A stretch of DNA of 55,949 bases from Nemertoderma westbladi. Its lineage: Eukaryota > Xenacoelomorpha > Nemertodermatida > Nemertodermatidae. The stretch is taken from positions 1 through 55,949 of the forward strand of contig JAUCBJ010000491.1 in NCBI GenBank assembly GCA_032718475.1, in the 5' to 3' direction. Below, in pieces: positions 22,737 to 34,700 of this stretch. Below the pieces are notes generated by a model. That model was not told the origin of the DNA and searched no databases. It was given only the letters and a program-made list of their open reading frames with translations. Within the stretch, counting starts at the first letter, position 1; every line of letters begins with the position of its first letter. The position numbers and the translations under genes were made by a program.

Positions 22737-23123
22737 TGTAGCGTTAGGTCCAAATCGGTATGGTCTACGTTAGGTCCCATAGCATTATATCCTGTAGCAT
22801 TAGGTCCCGTAGCGTTAGGTCCCCTAGCTTTAGGTCCTTTAGCTTTAGGTCCTGTAGCTTTAGGTCCTGTAGCTTTAGGTCCTGTAGCTTTAGGTCCTGT
22901 AGCTTTAGGTCCTGTAGCGTTAGGTCCCATAGCTTTAGGTCCTTTAGCTTTAGGTCCTGTAGCTTTAGGTCCTGTAGCGTTAGGTCCTGTAGCTTTAGGT
23001 CCTGTAGCTTTAGGTCCCGTAGCGTTAGGTCCTGGAGCTTTATGTCCTGTAGCTTTAGGTCCTGTAGCTTTAGTTCCTGTGGCTTTAGGTCCTGTAGCTT
23101 TAGGTCCTGTAGCGTTAGGTCCT
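22737..23123 (+). repeat. 15-bp minisatellite, array B
   Basis: About 25 units of the same 15-bp repeat as array A, more uniform (mostly CTGTAGCTTTAGGTC). Its last unit joins directly to the interior of a BEL/Pao integrase, with no spacer. Confidence 0.9.
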
Positions 23124-24023
23124 GAACGTGGACGTATACTAGTAAAACGCTGGGGACTGATTTTCACATGTATGTCCAGTAGGGCAGTTCACATTGAACG
23201 TGTGATGGATCTTTCCACCAACGCGTTTATACTAGCACTGCGGCGATTTATCGCTAGACGCGGACTAGTAAAATGCTTGTACTCAGACCAAGGGACAAAC
23301 TTCGTTGGTGCTCGGAATGAGATTGCTAGAGCCTTTAAGAAATTAGATCATGATCAAATCTCGAACGAACTGCAACCTCACAAGATTGTTTGGAAGTTCA
23401 ATCCTCCAGATAGTCCTTGGAGAGGCGGAGTCTGGGAGAGACTGATTAGATCTATAAAGACAGCAATGGCAAAGGTCATTCCAGTAAACCACATATTAAC
23501 AGACGACCAACTGACAACATTGTTTGTTGAAATCGAGGCAATACTAAATACTAGACCAATAGTATTAGTACCCGATGACAAACAATCTCAGTTTGCTTTG
23601 ACACCGGCACACCTGCTAATGCAGGCACCGACGACTTTGACGCCGCTTTCCATTCCAATGGAAAGCGATAGCTACGGTAGAAAAGCGTGGAAAATCACGC
23701 AACTACTGGCTAACAAATTCTGGGAAATATGGCAAAACCATTATTTGCCCTCTATTTCTGCCAGAACAAACTGGTACAATAACACCCGCGCATTAAAGCC
23801 GGGAGACCACGTGCTGTTGGCAGAAGTGAATCTGAAAAGACGCTTCTGGATAACAGGTGTCATTTTAGCCACACATCCATCTATGGATGGAGTGACAAGA
23901 ACTGTGACGGTACGGACAATTGACGGTCGTACAGTAGACAGACCGACTCAACGTCTCGTACTTCTTGAAGAGACTCGTAACGAGTCTGGAGACTACAAAT
24001 CTCCACCTAATACTAGTAAATAA
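23124..24023 (+). pseudogene. BEL/Pao-type retrotransposon integrase, 5'-truncated
   Basis: An open frame of about 300 codons matching the C-terminal part of a BEL/Pao polyprotein. It begins within the integrase core ([20 protein letters not shown]), so the zinc finger and first catalytic Asp region are missing. The second Asp is in YSDQGTNFVGA and the catalytic Glu in DSPWRGGVWERLIRS. Then come EAILNTRP, LTPAHLL, and the C-terminal domain usual in this clade (NKFWEIWQNHYLP, LKPGDHVLLAEVN, RPTQRLVLLEE). The frame is uninterrupted to its stop, so truncation is the only obvious defect. The 15-bp array replaces everything upstream. No reverse transcriptase, RNase H or protease part occurs in the window. 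Confidence 0.85.
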
Positions 24024-24684
24024 TTAGGAGTTTACAAATAGATTTCCACGTACCTGTACACCGTAGTAAGGACAGCGGTAGAATTCCATTGTCTTTATAT
24101 GTGAACATTGAGGGTAGTACCCTTATGTGTCACATAGGAGCGGGATTTGTAGGTATAAGAAATGGAATTCTACTTGGAACTCACAATATTGAGACATTTT
24201 CGAAATTTTAGACAATCCATTTGGATTTGAAAATTTTTAAAATTTTCTCCAGTGAATAGATTTCAGGGTACAGTCGGGTGGAACTTAAAATTAGAGAAAC
24301 AAGAGAGGAAGACTTGCGAGCCTTTCTTAAAATTTTAATTAAATTTTACACGGTCTTGTTTCAATAAGTTACGTCAAATAAATAGACTCCCCTATATTTA
24401 TTACTAATTCTTGATTGCTTATTTTCTGATAATAGTTTGGGATCAAAAAGTGAGTATTTTAGACTCACGGCCAGTTTAGCCCAAATTCGTTTTTATTTCG
24501 GCAAAAAATTTTAGATAAGAAGCAGCGTGTCATTAAAGAAACCCTAGATCTTAGGCTATGGGTAGGAGGTTAGAGCGTTGTCGAAGCCCAAAGGGCAGAC
24601 GAAACTCTCACGTCTCCTCACAACTAACTACAAACTCTGTTGTATTCCCTCTAGTAGTAATGATTATGTAACTACACCCTAATT
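24024..24684. other. non-coding stretch after the integrase, possible LTR remnant
   Basis: No coding. A 3' LTR would be expected just after a BEL/Pao integrase; a TGTGAACATTGAGGG at about 24099 could be its first bases, but no second LTR exists in the window for comparison, so its ends cannot be set. Confidence 0.3.
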
Positions 24685-25777
24685 ATGGAGAAAGGGATAC
24701 AAGGAGAGCCGAGATGGGGATATGATATCCAAGAGGAGGCAGCAGCGCCATTCGAAAGATTTGGAGCCAAGGATTATACTATATTTGGTATAAAAGAATT
24801 ATCGGAAAGTACAGCGAAACTCGCGAGAACTAAATATGACTCGAACGTATTAAAGAGAAGGCAAAACGCATTGAACGAAAGAATCGAAAGTTTGCGCCAA
24901 ACCTTCAATGAACTTTACCCGTACGATGCTTTGTGTGATACGGGAGACATTAGCGAAGACCCCGATACTGAAATTAGTCGTTTGTATCATACCATGCAAT
25001 ACCTAAAGGCGCATGAACCTATGCCCGCGGTACGCGATGAATTCGATGGAATGCATCTTTACAGACGAACTCGAGGGGACGATAGAGAAACCAAGGAAGC
25101 ATTTTCAGTTTATAAACTTTATTATCAATGCGGTTCTTGTATGCGCGAACAACGAAATGCGATTCCGATGCGTTTGAATAAGGAAAATCCCGAACCGATA
25201 TTGGCGAGGTGTTCGAATCATCAACAACTACGCTACCAGGAAGGAGGGTATCCTTTATCGAATCCATATCACTCATTTGCTATGACCGGACCAAAGGCGG
25301 GAGAAACTGTCATTTACCCACCTAAGGTTGTTGAACCCGATGTATTTGAACTTACGCTGGACGAGGCGAATCAGTCAACCCGCGAAAAGAAAGAAGCTCT
25401 TAGCCTATACAGAGCCTACAAGGCTTTCGAGAAAGGTGAGATGGAAGAATGGGGTGGAAGACTCGCGAGCCTACCTTGCCATTGGACGTCACACGATCAA
25501 ACTTCAGCTAAGGAGATGACACCGGAAGTTTTCGAGAGCATAAACTTCGCTCAAAACGTTATTCAGAGACTACAGATTGCATCCCCGGAGAGGCCAAGAG
25601 AAATGCAATCGTATAGTACTTCAGTTACGAAACCATTGAGTACGACACTCAATTTCCCTATTAGTATACCAGTCCGACAGGATACGACGTACGAAATACC
25701 CATCGTGGATCATCCAGAAATCATTTCAAACTTGGAGTTTCTTCCTGCAGTTGTTTTCAGCGATATGAGTAAGATAT
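24685..25777 (+). CDS. unrecognised hydrophilic protein, 364 codons before the 62-bp array
   Basis: A long intronless open frame that I cannot assign. From its first Met it is acidic and basic-rich with a helical stretch (about residues 37-80, rich in Lys, Arg, Glu and Leu). A possible zinc site has C149-x2-C152 and C176-x2-H179 (YYQCGSCMREQR, ILARCSNHQQ). No membrane segment or signal peptide. After residue 364 the frame runs into the 62-bp minisatellite, where translation is meaningless, so the natural C-terminus is lost or the frame is an exon or gene cut by the array. Its position after a BEL/Pao integrase and its intronless state suggest a mobile-element protein such as a Gag-like product, but no motif proves it. 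It lies opposite to the coiled-coil gene. Confidence 0.5.
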
Positions 25778-28700
25778 TGCCAGTCTGTGTGCTGTTGTTC
25801 CGTGTTCCAACTAACCTGGGTTACTGCGTCCTGCACCTCTGCCAGTTTGTTTGCTGTTGTTCCGTGTTCCAACTAACCTGGGTTACTGCGGCCTGCACCT
25901 CTGCCAGTTTGTTTGCTGTTGTTCCGTGTTCCAACTAACCTGGGTTACTGCGGCCTGCACCTCTGCCAGTCTGTGTGCTGTTGTTCCGTGTTCCAACTAA
26001 CCTGGGTTACTGCGGTCCTGCACCTCTGCCAGTCTGTGTGCTGTTGTTCCGTGTTCCAACTATCCTGGGTTACTGCGGCCTGCACCTCTGCCAGTCCGTG
26101 TGCTGTTGTTCCGTGTTCCAACTAACCTGGGTTACTGCGGTCCTGCACCTCTGCCAGTCTGTGTGCTGTTGTTCCGTGTTCCAACTAACCTGGGTTACTG
26201 CGTCCTGCACCTCTGCCAGTCTGTGTGCTGTTGTTCCGTGTTCCAACTAACCTGGGTTACTGCGGCCTGCACCTCTGCCAGTCTGTGTGCTGTTGTTCCG
26301 TGTTCCAACTAACCTGGGTTACTGCGGTCCTGCACCTCTGCCAGTCTGTGTGCTGTTGTTCCGTGTTCCAACTAACCTGGGTTACTGCGTCCTGCACCTC
26401 TGCCAGTTTGTTTGCTGTTGTTCCGTGTTCCAACTAACCTGGGTTACTGCGTCCTGCACCTCTGCCAGTCTGTGTGATGTTGTTCCGTGTTCCAACTATC
26501 CTGGGTTACTGCGGCCTGCACCTCTGCCAGTCTGTGTGCTGTTGTTCCGTGTTCCAACTAACCTGGGTTACTGCGTCCTGCACCTCTGCCAGTCTGTGTG
26601 ATGTTGTTCCGTGTTCCAACTATCCTGGGTTACTGCGGCCTGCACCTCTGCCAGTCTGTGTGCTGTTGTTCCGTGTTCCAACTAACCTGGGTTACTGCGG
26701 CCTGCACCTCTGCCAGTTTGTGTGCTGTTGTTCCGTGTTCCAACTATCCTGGGTTACTGCGTCCTGCACCTCTGCCAGTCTGTGTGATGTTGTTCCGTGT
26801 TCCAACTATCCTGGGTTACTGCGGCCTGCACCTCTGCCAGTCTGTGTGCTGTTGTTCCGTGTTCCAACTAACCTGGGTTACTGCGGCCTGCACCTCAGCC
26901 AGTCTGTGTGCTGTTGTTCCGTGTTCCAACTAACCTGGGTTACTGCGTCCTGCACCTCTGCCAGTCTGTGTGCTGTTGTTCCGTGTTCCAACTAACCTGG
27001 GTTACTGCGGCCTGCACCTCTGCCAGTCTGTGTGCTGTTGTTCCGTGTTCCAACTATCCTGGGTTACTGCGTCCTGCACCTCTGCCAGTTTGTTTGCTGT
27101 TGTTCCGTGTTCCAACTAACCTGGGTTACTGCGGCCTGCACCTCTGCCAGTCTGTGTGATGTTGTTCCGTGTTCCAACTAACCTGGGTTACTGCGGCCTG
27201 CACCTCTGCCAGTCTGTGTGCTGTTGTTCCGTGTTCCAACTATCCTGGGTTACTGCGTCCTGCACCTCTGCCAGTCTGTGTGCTGTTGTTCCGTGTTCCA
27301 ACTAACCTGGGTTACTGCGGCCTGCACCTCTGCCAGTCTGTGTGCTGTTGTTCCGTGTTCCAACTAACCTGGGTTACTGCGTCCTGCACCTCTGCCAGTC
27401 TGTGTGCTGTTGTTCCGTGTTCCAACTATCCTGGGTTACTGCGGCCTGCACCTCTGCCAGTCTGTGTGCTGTTGTTCCGTGTTCCAACTAACCTGGGTTA
27501 CTGCGGTCCTGCACCTCTGCCAGTCTGTGTGCTGTTGTTCCGTGTTCCAACTAACCTGGGTTACTGCGTCCTGCACCTCTGCCAGTTTGTTTGCTGTTGT
27601 TCCGTGTTCCAACTAACCTGGGTTACTGCGTCCTGCACCTCTGCCAGTCTGTGTGCTGTTGTTCCGTGTTCCAACTAACCTGGGTTACTGCGTCCTGCAC
27701 CTCTGCCAGTTTGTTTGCTGTTGTTCCGTGTTCCAACTATCCTGGGTTACTGCGTCCTGCACCTCTGCCAGTCTGTGTGATGTTGTTCCGTGTTCCAACT
27801 ATCCTGGGTTACTGCGGCCTGCACCTCTGCCAGTCTGTGTGCTGTTGTTCCGTGTTCCAACTATCCTGGGTTACTGCGTCCTGCACCTCTGCCAGTCTGT
27901 GTGCTGTTGTTCCGTGTTCCAACTAACCTGGGTTACTGCGTCCTGCACCTCTGCCAGTTTGTTTGCTGTTGTTCCGTGTTCCAACTAACCTGGGTTACTG
28001 CGTCCTGCACCTCTGCCAGTCTGTGTGCTGTTGTTCCGTGTTCCAACTATCCTGGGTTACTGCGTCCTGCACCTCTGCCAGTCTGTGTGCTGTTGTTCCG
28101 TGTTCCAACTAACCTGGGTTACTGCGGCCTGCACCTCTGCCAGTCTGTGTGCTGTTGTTCCGTGTTCCAACTAACCTGGGTTACTGCGGCCTGCACCTCT
28201 GCCAGTTTGTGTGCTGTTGTTCCGTGTTCCAACTAACCTGGGTTACTGCGGCCTGCACCTCTGCCAGTCTGTGTGCTGTTGTTCCGTGTTCCAACTAACC
28301 TGGGTTACTGCGTCCTGCACCTCTGCCAGTTTGTTTGCTGTTGTTCCGTGTTCCAACTATCCTGGGTTACTGCGTCCTGCACCTCTGCCAGTCTGTGTGC
28401 TGTTGTTCCGTGTTCCAACTATCCTGGGTTACTGCGGCCTGCACCTCTGCCAGTCTGTGTGCTGTTGTTCCGTGTTCCAACTATCCTGGGTTACTGCGTC
28501 CTGCACCTCTGCCAGTTTGTTTGCTGTTGTTCCGTGTTCCAACTATCCTGGGTTACTGCGTCCTGCACCTCTGCCAGTTTGTTTGCTGTTGTTCCGTGTT
28601 CCAACTATCCTGGGTTACTGCGTCCTGCACCTCTGCCAGTTTGTTTGCTGTTGTTCCGTGTTCCAACTATCCTGGGTTACTGCGTCCTGCACCTCTGCCA

Positions 28701-31700
28701 GTCTGTGTGCTGTTGTTCCGTGTTCCAACTATCCTGGGTTACTGCGGCCTGCACCTCTGCCAGTCTGTGTGCTGTTGTTCCGTGTTCCAACTAACCTGGG
28801 TTACTGCGGTCCTGCACCTCTGCCAGTCTGTGTGCTGTTGTTCCGTGTTCCAACTAACCTGGGTTACTGCGTCCTGCACCTCTGCCAGTTTGTTTGCTGT
28901 TGTTCCGTGTTCCAACTAACCTGGGTTACTGCGTCCTGCACCTCTGCCAGTTTGTTTGCTGTTGTTCCGTGTTCCAACTATCCTGGGTTACTGCGTCCTG
29001 CACCTCTGCCAGTCTGTGTGATGTTGTTCCGTGTTCCAACTATCCTGGGTTACTGCGGCCTGCACCTCTGCCAGTTTGTTTGCTGTTGTTCCGTGTTCCA
29101 ACTATCCTGGGTTACTGCGGTCCTGCACCTCTGCCAGTCTGTGTGCTGTTGTTCCGTGTTCCAACTAACCTGGGTTACTGCGTCCTGCACCTCTGCCAGT
29201 TTGTTTGCTGTTGTTCCGTGTTCCAACTAACCTGGGTTACTGCGTCCTGCACCTCTGCCAGTCTGTGTGCTGTTGTTCCGTGTTCCAACTATCCTGGGTT
29301 ACTGCGGCCTGCACCTCTGCCAGTCTGTGTGCTGTTGTTCCGTGTTCCAACTAACCTGGGTTACTGCGGTCCTGCACCTCTGCCAGTCTGTGTGCTGTTG
29401 TTCCGTGTTCCAACTAACCTGGGTTACTGCGGCCTGCACCTCTGCCAGTCTGTGTGCTGTTGTTCCGTGTTCCAACTAACCTGGGTTACTGCGTCCTGCA
29501 CCTCTGCCAGTTTGTTTGCTGTTGTTCCGTGTTCCAACTAACCTGGGTTACTGCGGTCTGCACCTCTGCCAGTCTGTGTGATGTTGTTCCGTGTTCCAAC
29601 TAACCTGGGTTACTGCGTCCTGCACCTCTGCCAGTCTGTGTGATGTTGTTCCGTGTTCCAACTATCCTGGGTTACTGCGTCCTGCACCTCTGCCAGTTTG
29701 TTTGCTGTTGTTCCGTGTTCCAACTAACCTGGGTTACTGCGTCCTGCACCTCTGCCAGTTTGTTTGCTGTTGTTCCGTGTTCCAACTATCCTGGGTTACT
29801 GCGTCCTGCACCTCTGCCAGTCTGTGTGCTGTTGTTCCGTGTTCCAACTATCCTGGGTTACTGCGTCCTGCACCTCTGCCAGTTTGTTTGCTGTTGTTCC
29901 GTGTTCCAACTAACCTGGGTTACTGCGTCCTGCACCTCTGCCAGTCTGTGTGCTGTTGTTCCGTGTTCCAACTAACCTGGGTTACTGCGTCCTGCACCTC
30001 TGCCAGTTTGTTTGCTGTTGTTCCGTGTTCCAACTAACCTGGGTTACTGCGTCCTGCACCTCTGCCAGTTTGTTTGCTGTTGTTCCGTGTTCCAACTATC
30101 CTGGGTTACTGCGTCCTGCACCTCTGCCAGTTTGTTTGCTGTTGTTCCGTGTTCCAACTAACCTGGGTTACTGCGTCCTGCACCTCTGCCAGTTTGTTTG
30201 CTGTTGTTCCGTGTTCCAACTATCCTGGGTTACTGCGGCCTGCACCTCTGCCAGTTTGTTTGCTGTTGTTCCGTGTTCCAACTATCCTGGGTTACTGCGG
30301 CCTGCACCTCTGCCAGTTTGTTTGCTGTTGTTCCGTGTTCCAACTATCCTGGGTTACTGCGGCCTGCACCTCTGCCAGTCTGTGTGCTGTTGTTCCGTGT
30401 TCCAACTATCCTGGGTTACTGCGGCCTGCACCTCTGCCAGTCTGTGTGCTGTTGTTCCGTGTTCCAACTATCCTGGGTTACTGCGGCCTGCACCTCTGCC
30501 AGTTTGTTTGCTGTTGTTCCGTGTTCCAACTATCCTGGGTTACTGCGGCCTGCACCTCTGCCAGTCTGTGTGCTGTTGTTCCGTGTTCCAACTATCCTGG
30601 GTTACTGCGGTCTGCACCTCTGCCAGTCTGTGTGCTGTTGTTCCGTGTTCCAACTAACCTGGGTTACTGCGTCCTGCACCTCTGCCAGTTTGTTTGCTGT
30701 TGTTCCGTGTTCCAACTAACCCGGGTTACTGCGTCCTGCACCTCTGCCAGTTTGTTTGCTGTTGTTCCGTGTTCCAACTAACCTGGGTTACTGCGTCCTG
30801 CACCTCTGCCAGTTTGTTTGCTGTTGTTCCGTGTTCCAACTATCCTGGGTTACTGCGTCCTGCACCTCTGCCAGTTTGTTTGCTGTTGTTCCGTGTTCCA
30901 ACTAACCTGGGTTACTGCGTCCTGCACCTCTGCCAGTTTGTTTGCTGTTGTTCCGTGTTCCAACTAACCTGGGTTACTGCGGTCTGCACCTCTGCCAGTC
31001 TGTGTGCTGTTGTTCCGTGTTCCAACTAACCTGGGTTACTGCGTCCTGCACCTCTGCCAGTTTGTTTGCTGTTGTTCCGTGTTCCAACTAACCTGGGTTA
31101 CTGCGGTCTGCACCTCTGCCAGTCTGTGTGCTGTTGTTCCGTGTTCCAACTAACCTGGGTTACTGCGTCCTGCACCTCTGCCAGTTTGTTTGCTGTTGTT
31201 CCGTGTTCCAACTAACCTGGGTTACTGCGTCCTGCACCTCTGCCAGTTTGTTTGCTGTTGTTCCGTGTTCCAACTAACCTGGGTTACTGCGGCCTGCACC
31301 TCAACCAGTCCGTGTGATGTTGTTCCGTGTTCCAACTAACCTGGGTTACTGCGACCTGCACCAGTCTGTGTGCTGTTGTTCCGTGTTCCAACTAACCTGG
31401 GTTACTGCGGTCTGCACCTCTGCCAGTCTGTGTGCTGTTGTTCCGTGTTCCAACTAACCTGGGTTACTGCGTCCTGCACCTCTGCCAGTTTGTTTGCTGT
31501 TGTTCCGTGTTCCAACTAACCTGGGTTACTGCGGTCTGCACCTCTGCCAGTCTGTGTGCTGTTGTTCCGTGTTCCAACTATCCTGGGTTACTGCGGCCTG
31601 CACCTCAACCAGTCCGTGTGATGTTGTTCCGTGTTCCAACTAACCTGGGTTACTGCGGTCTGCACCTCTGCCAGTCTGTGTGCTGTTGTTCCGTGTTCCA

Positions 31701-34700
31701 ACTAACCTGGGATACTGCGGCCTGCACCTGTGCCAGTCTGTGTGATGTTGTTCCGTGTTCCAACTATCCTGGGTTACTGCGTCCTGCACCTCTGCCAGTC
31801 TTTGTGATGTTGTTCCGTGTTCCAACTAACCTGGGTTACTGCGTCCTGCACCTCTGCCAGTTTGTTTGCTGTTGTTCCGTGTTCCAACTAACCTGGGTTA
31901 CTGCGGTCTGCACCTCTGCCAGTCTGTGTGCTGTTGTTCCGTGTTCCAACTATCCTGGGTTACTGCGGCCTGCACCTCAACCAGTCCGTGTGATGTTGTT
32001 CCGTGTTCCAACTAACCTGGGTTACTGCGGTCTGCACCTCTGCCAGTCTGTGTGCTGTTGTTCCGTGTTCCAACTAACCTGGGTTACTGCGTCCTGCACC
32101 TCTGCCAGTTTGTTTGCTGTTGTTCCGTGTTCCAACTAACCTGGGTTACTGCGGTCTGCACCTCTGCCAGTCTGTGTGCTGTTGTTCCGTGTTCCAACTA
32201 TCCTGGGTTACTGCGGCCTGCACCTCTGCCAGTCTGTGTGATGTTGTTCCGTGTTCCAACTAACCTGGGTTACTGCGGTCTGCACCTCTGCCAGTCTGTG
32301 TGCTGTTGTTCCGTGTTCCAACTAACCTGGGTTACTGCGTCCTGCACCTCTGCCAGTTTGTTTGCTGTTGTTCCGTGTTCCAACTAACCTGGGTTACTGC
32401 GTCCTGCACCTCTGCCAGTTTGTTTGCTGTTGTTCCGTGTTCCAACTAACCTGGGTTACTGCGGTCTGCACCTCTGCCAGTCTGTGTGCTGTTGTTCCGT
32501 GTTCCAACTAACCTGGGTTACTGCGTCCTGCACCTCTGCCAGTCTGTGTGCTGTTGTTCCGTGTTCCAACTAACCTGGGTTACTGCGTCCTGCACCTCTG
32601 CCAGTTTGTTTGCTGTTGTTCCGTGTTCCAACTAACCTGGGTTACTGCGGCCTGCACCTCTGCCAGTCTGTGTGATGTTGTTCCGTGTTCCAACTAACCT
32701 GGGTTACTGCGTCCTGCACCTCTGCCAGTTTGTTTGCTGTTGTTCCGTGTTCCAACTAACCTGGGTTACTGCGTCCTGCACCTCTGCCAGTTTGTTTGCT
32801 GTTGTTCCGTGTTCCAACTAACCTGGGTTACTGCGTCCTGCACCTCTGCCAGTCTGTGTGATGTTGTTCCGTGTTCCAACTAACCTGGGTTACTGCGTCC
32901 TGCACCTCTGCCAGTTTGTTTGCTGTTGTTCCGTGTTCCAACTAACCTGGGTTACTGCGTCCTGCACCTCTGCCAGTTTGTTTGCTGTTGTTCCGTGTTC
33001 CAACTAACCTGGGTTACTGCGTCCTGCACCTCTGCCAGTTTGTTTGCTGTTGTTCCGTGTTCCAACTAACCTGGGTTACTGCGTCCTGCACCTCTGCCAG
33101 TTTGTTTGCTGTTGTTCCGTGTTCCAACTAACCTGGGTTACTGCGTCCTGCACCTCTGCCAGTCTGTGTGCTGTTGTTCCGTGTTCCAACTATCCTGGGT
33201 TACTGCGTCCTGCACCTCTGCCAGTTTGTTTGCTGTTGTTCCGTGTTCCAACTAACCTGGGTTACTGCGTCCTGCACCTCTGCCAGTTTGTTTGCTGTTG
33301 TTCCGTGTTCCAACTAACCTGGGTTACTGCGTCCTGCACCTCTGCCAGTTTGTTTGCTGTTGTTCCGTGTTCCAACTAACCTGGGTTACTGCGTCCTGCA
33401 CCTCTGCCAGTCTGTGTGCTGTTGTTCCGTGTTCCAACTAACCTGGGTTACTGCGTCCTGCACCTCTGCCAGTTTGTTTGCTGTTGTTCCGTGTTCCAAC
33501 TAACCTGGGTTACTGCGTCCTGCACCTCTGCCAGTTTGTTTGCTGTTGTTCCGTGTTCCAACTAACCTGGGTTACTGCGTCCTGCACCTCTGCCAGTTTG
33601 TTTGCTGTTGTTCCGTGTTCCAACTAACCTGGGTTACTGCGTCCTGCACCTCTGCCAGTTTGTTTGCTGTTGTTCCGTGTTCCAACTAACCTGGGTTACT
33701 GCGTCCTGCACCTCTGCCAGTCTGTGTGCTGTTGTTCCGTGTTCCAACTATCCTGGGTTACTGCGTCCTGCACCTCTGCCAGTTTGTTTGCTGTTGTTCC
33801 GTGTTCCAACTAACCTGGGTTACTGCGTCCTGCACCTCTGCCAGTTTGTTTGCTGTTGTTCCGTGTTCCAACTAACCTGGGTTACTGCGTCCTGCACCTC
33901 TGCCAGTTTGTTTGCTGTTGTTCCGTGTTCCAACTAACCTGGGTTACTGCGTCCTGCACCTCTGCCAGTTTGTTTGCTGTTGTTCCGTGTTCCAACTAAC
34001 CTGGGTTACTGCGTCCTGCACCTCTGCCAGTTTGTTTGCTGTTGTTCCGTGTTCCAACTAACCTGGGTTACTGCGTCCTGCACCTCTGCCAGTTTGTTTG
34101 CTGTTGTTCCGTGTTCCAACTAACCTGGGTTACTGCGTCCTGCACCTCTGCCAGTTTGTTTGCTGTTGTTCCGTGTTCCAACTAACCTGGGTTACTGCGT
34201 CCTGCACCTCTGCCAGTTTGTTTGCTGTTGTTCCGTGTTCCAACTATCCTGGGTTACTGCGTCCTGCACCTCTGCCAGTTTGTTTGCTGTTGTTCCGTGT
34301 TCCAACTAACCTGGGTTACTGCGTCCTGCACCTCTGCCAGTTTGTTTGCTGTTGTTCCGTGTTCCAACTAACCTGGGTTACTGCGTCCTGCACCTCTGCC
34401 AGTTTGTTTGCTGTTGTTCCGTGTTCCAACTAACCTGGGTTACTGCGTCCTGCACCTCTGCCAGTCTGTGTGCTGTTGTTCCGTGTTCCAACTAACCTGG
34501 GTTACTGCGTCCTGCACCTCTGCCAGTTTGTTTGCTGTTGTTCCGTGTTCCAACTAACCTGGGTTACTGCGTCCTGCACCTCTGCCAGTTTGTTTGCTGT
34601 TGTTCCGTGTTCCAACTAACCTGGGTTACTGCGTCCTGCACCTCTGCCAGTTTGTTTGCTGTTGTTCCGTGTTCCAACTAACCTGGGTTACTGCGTCCTG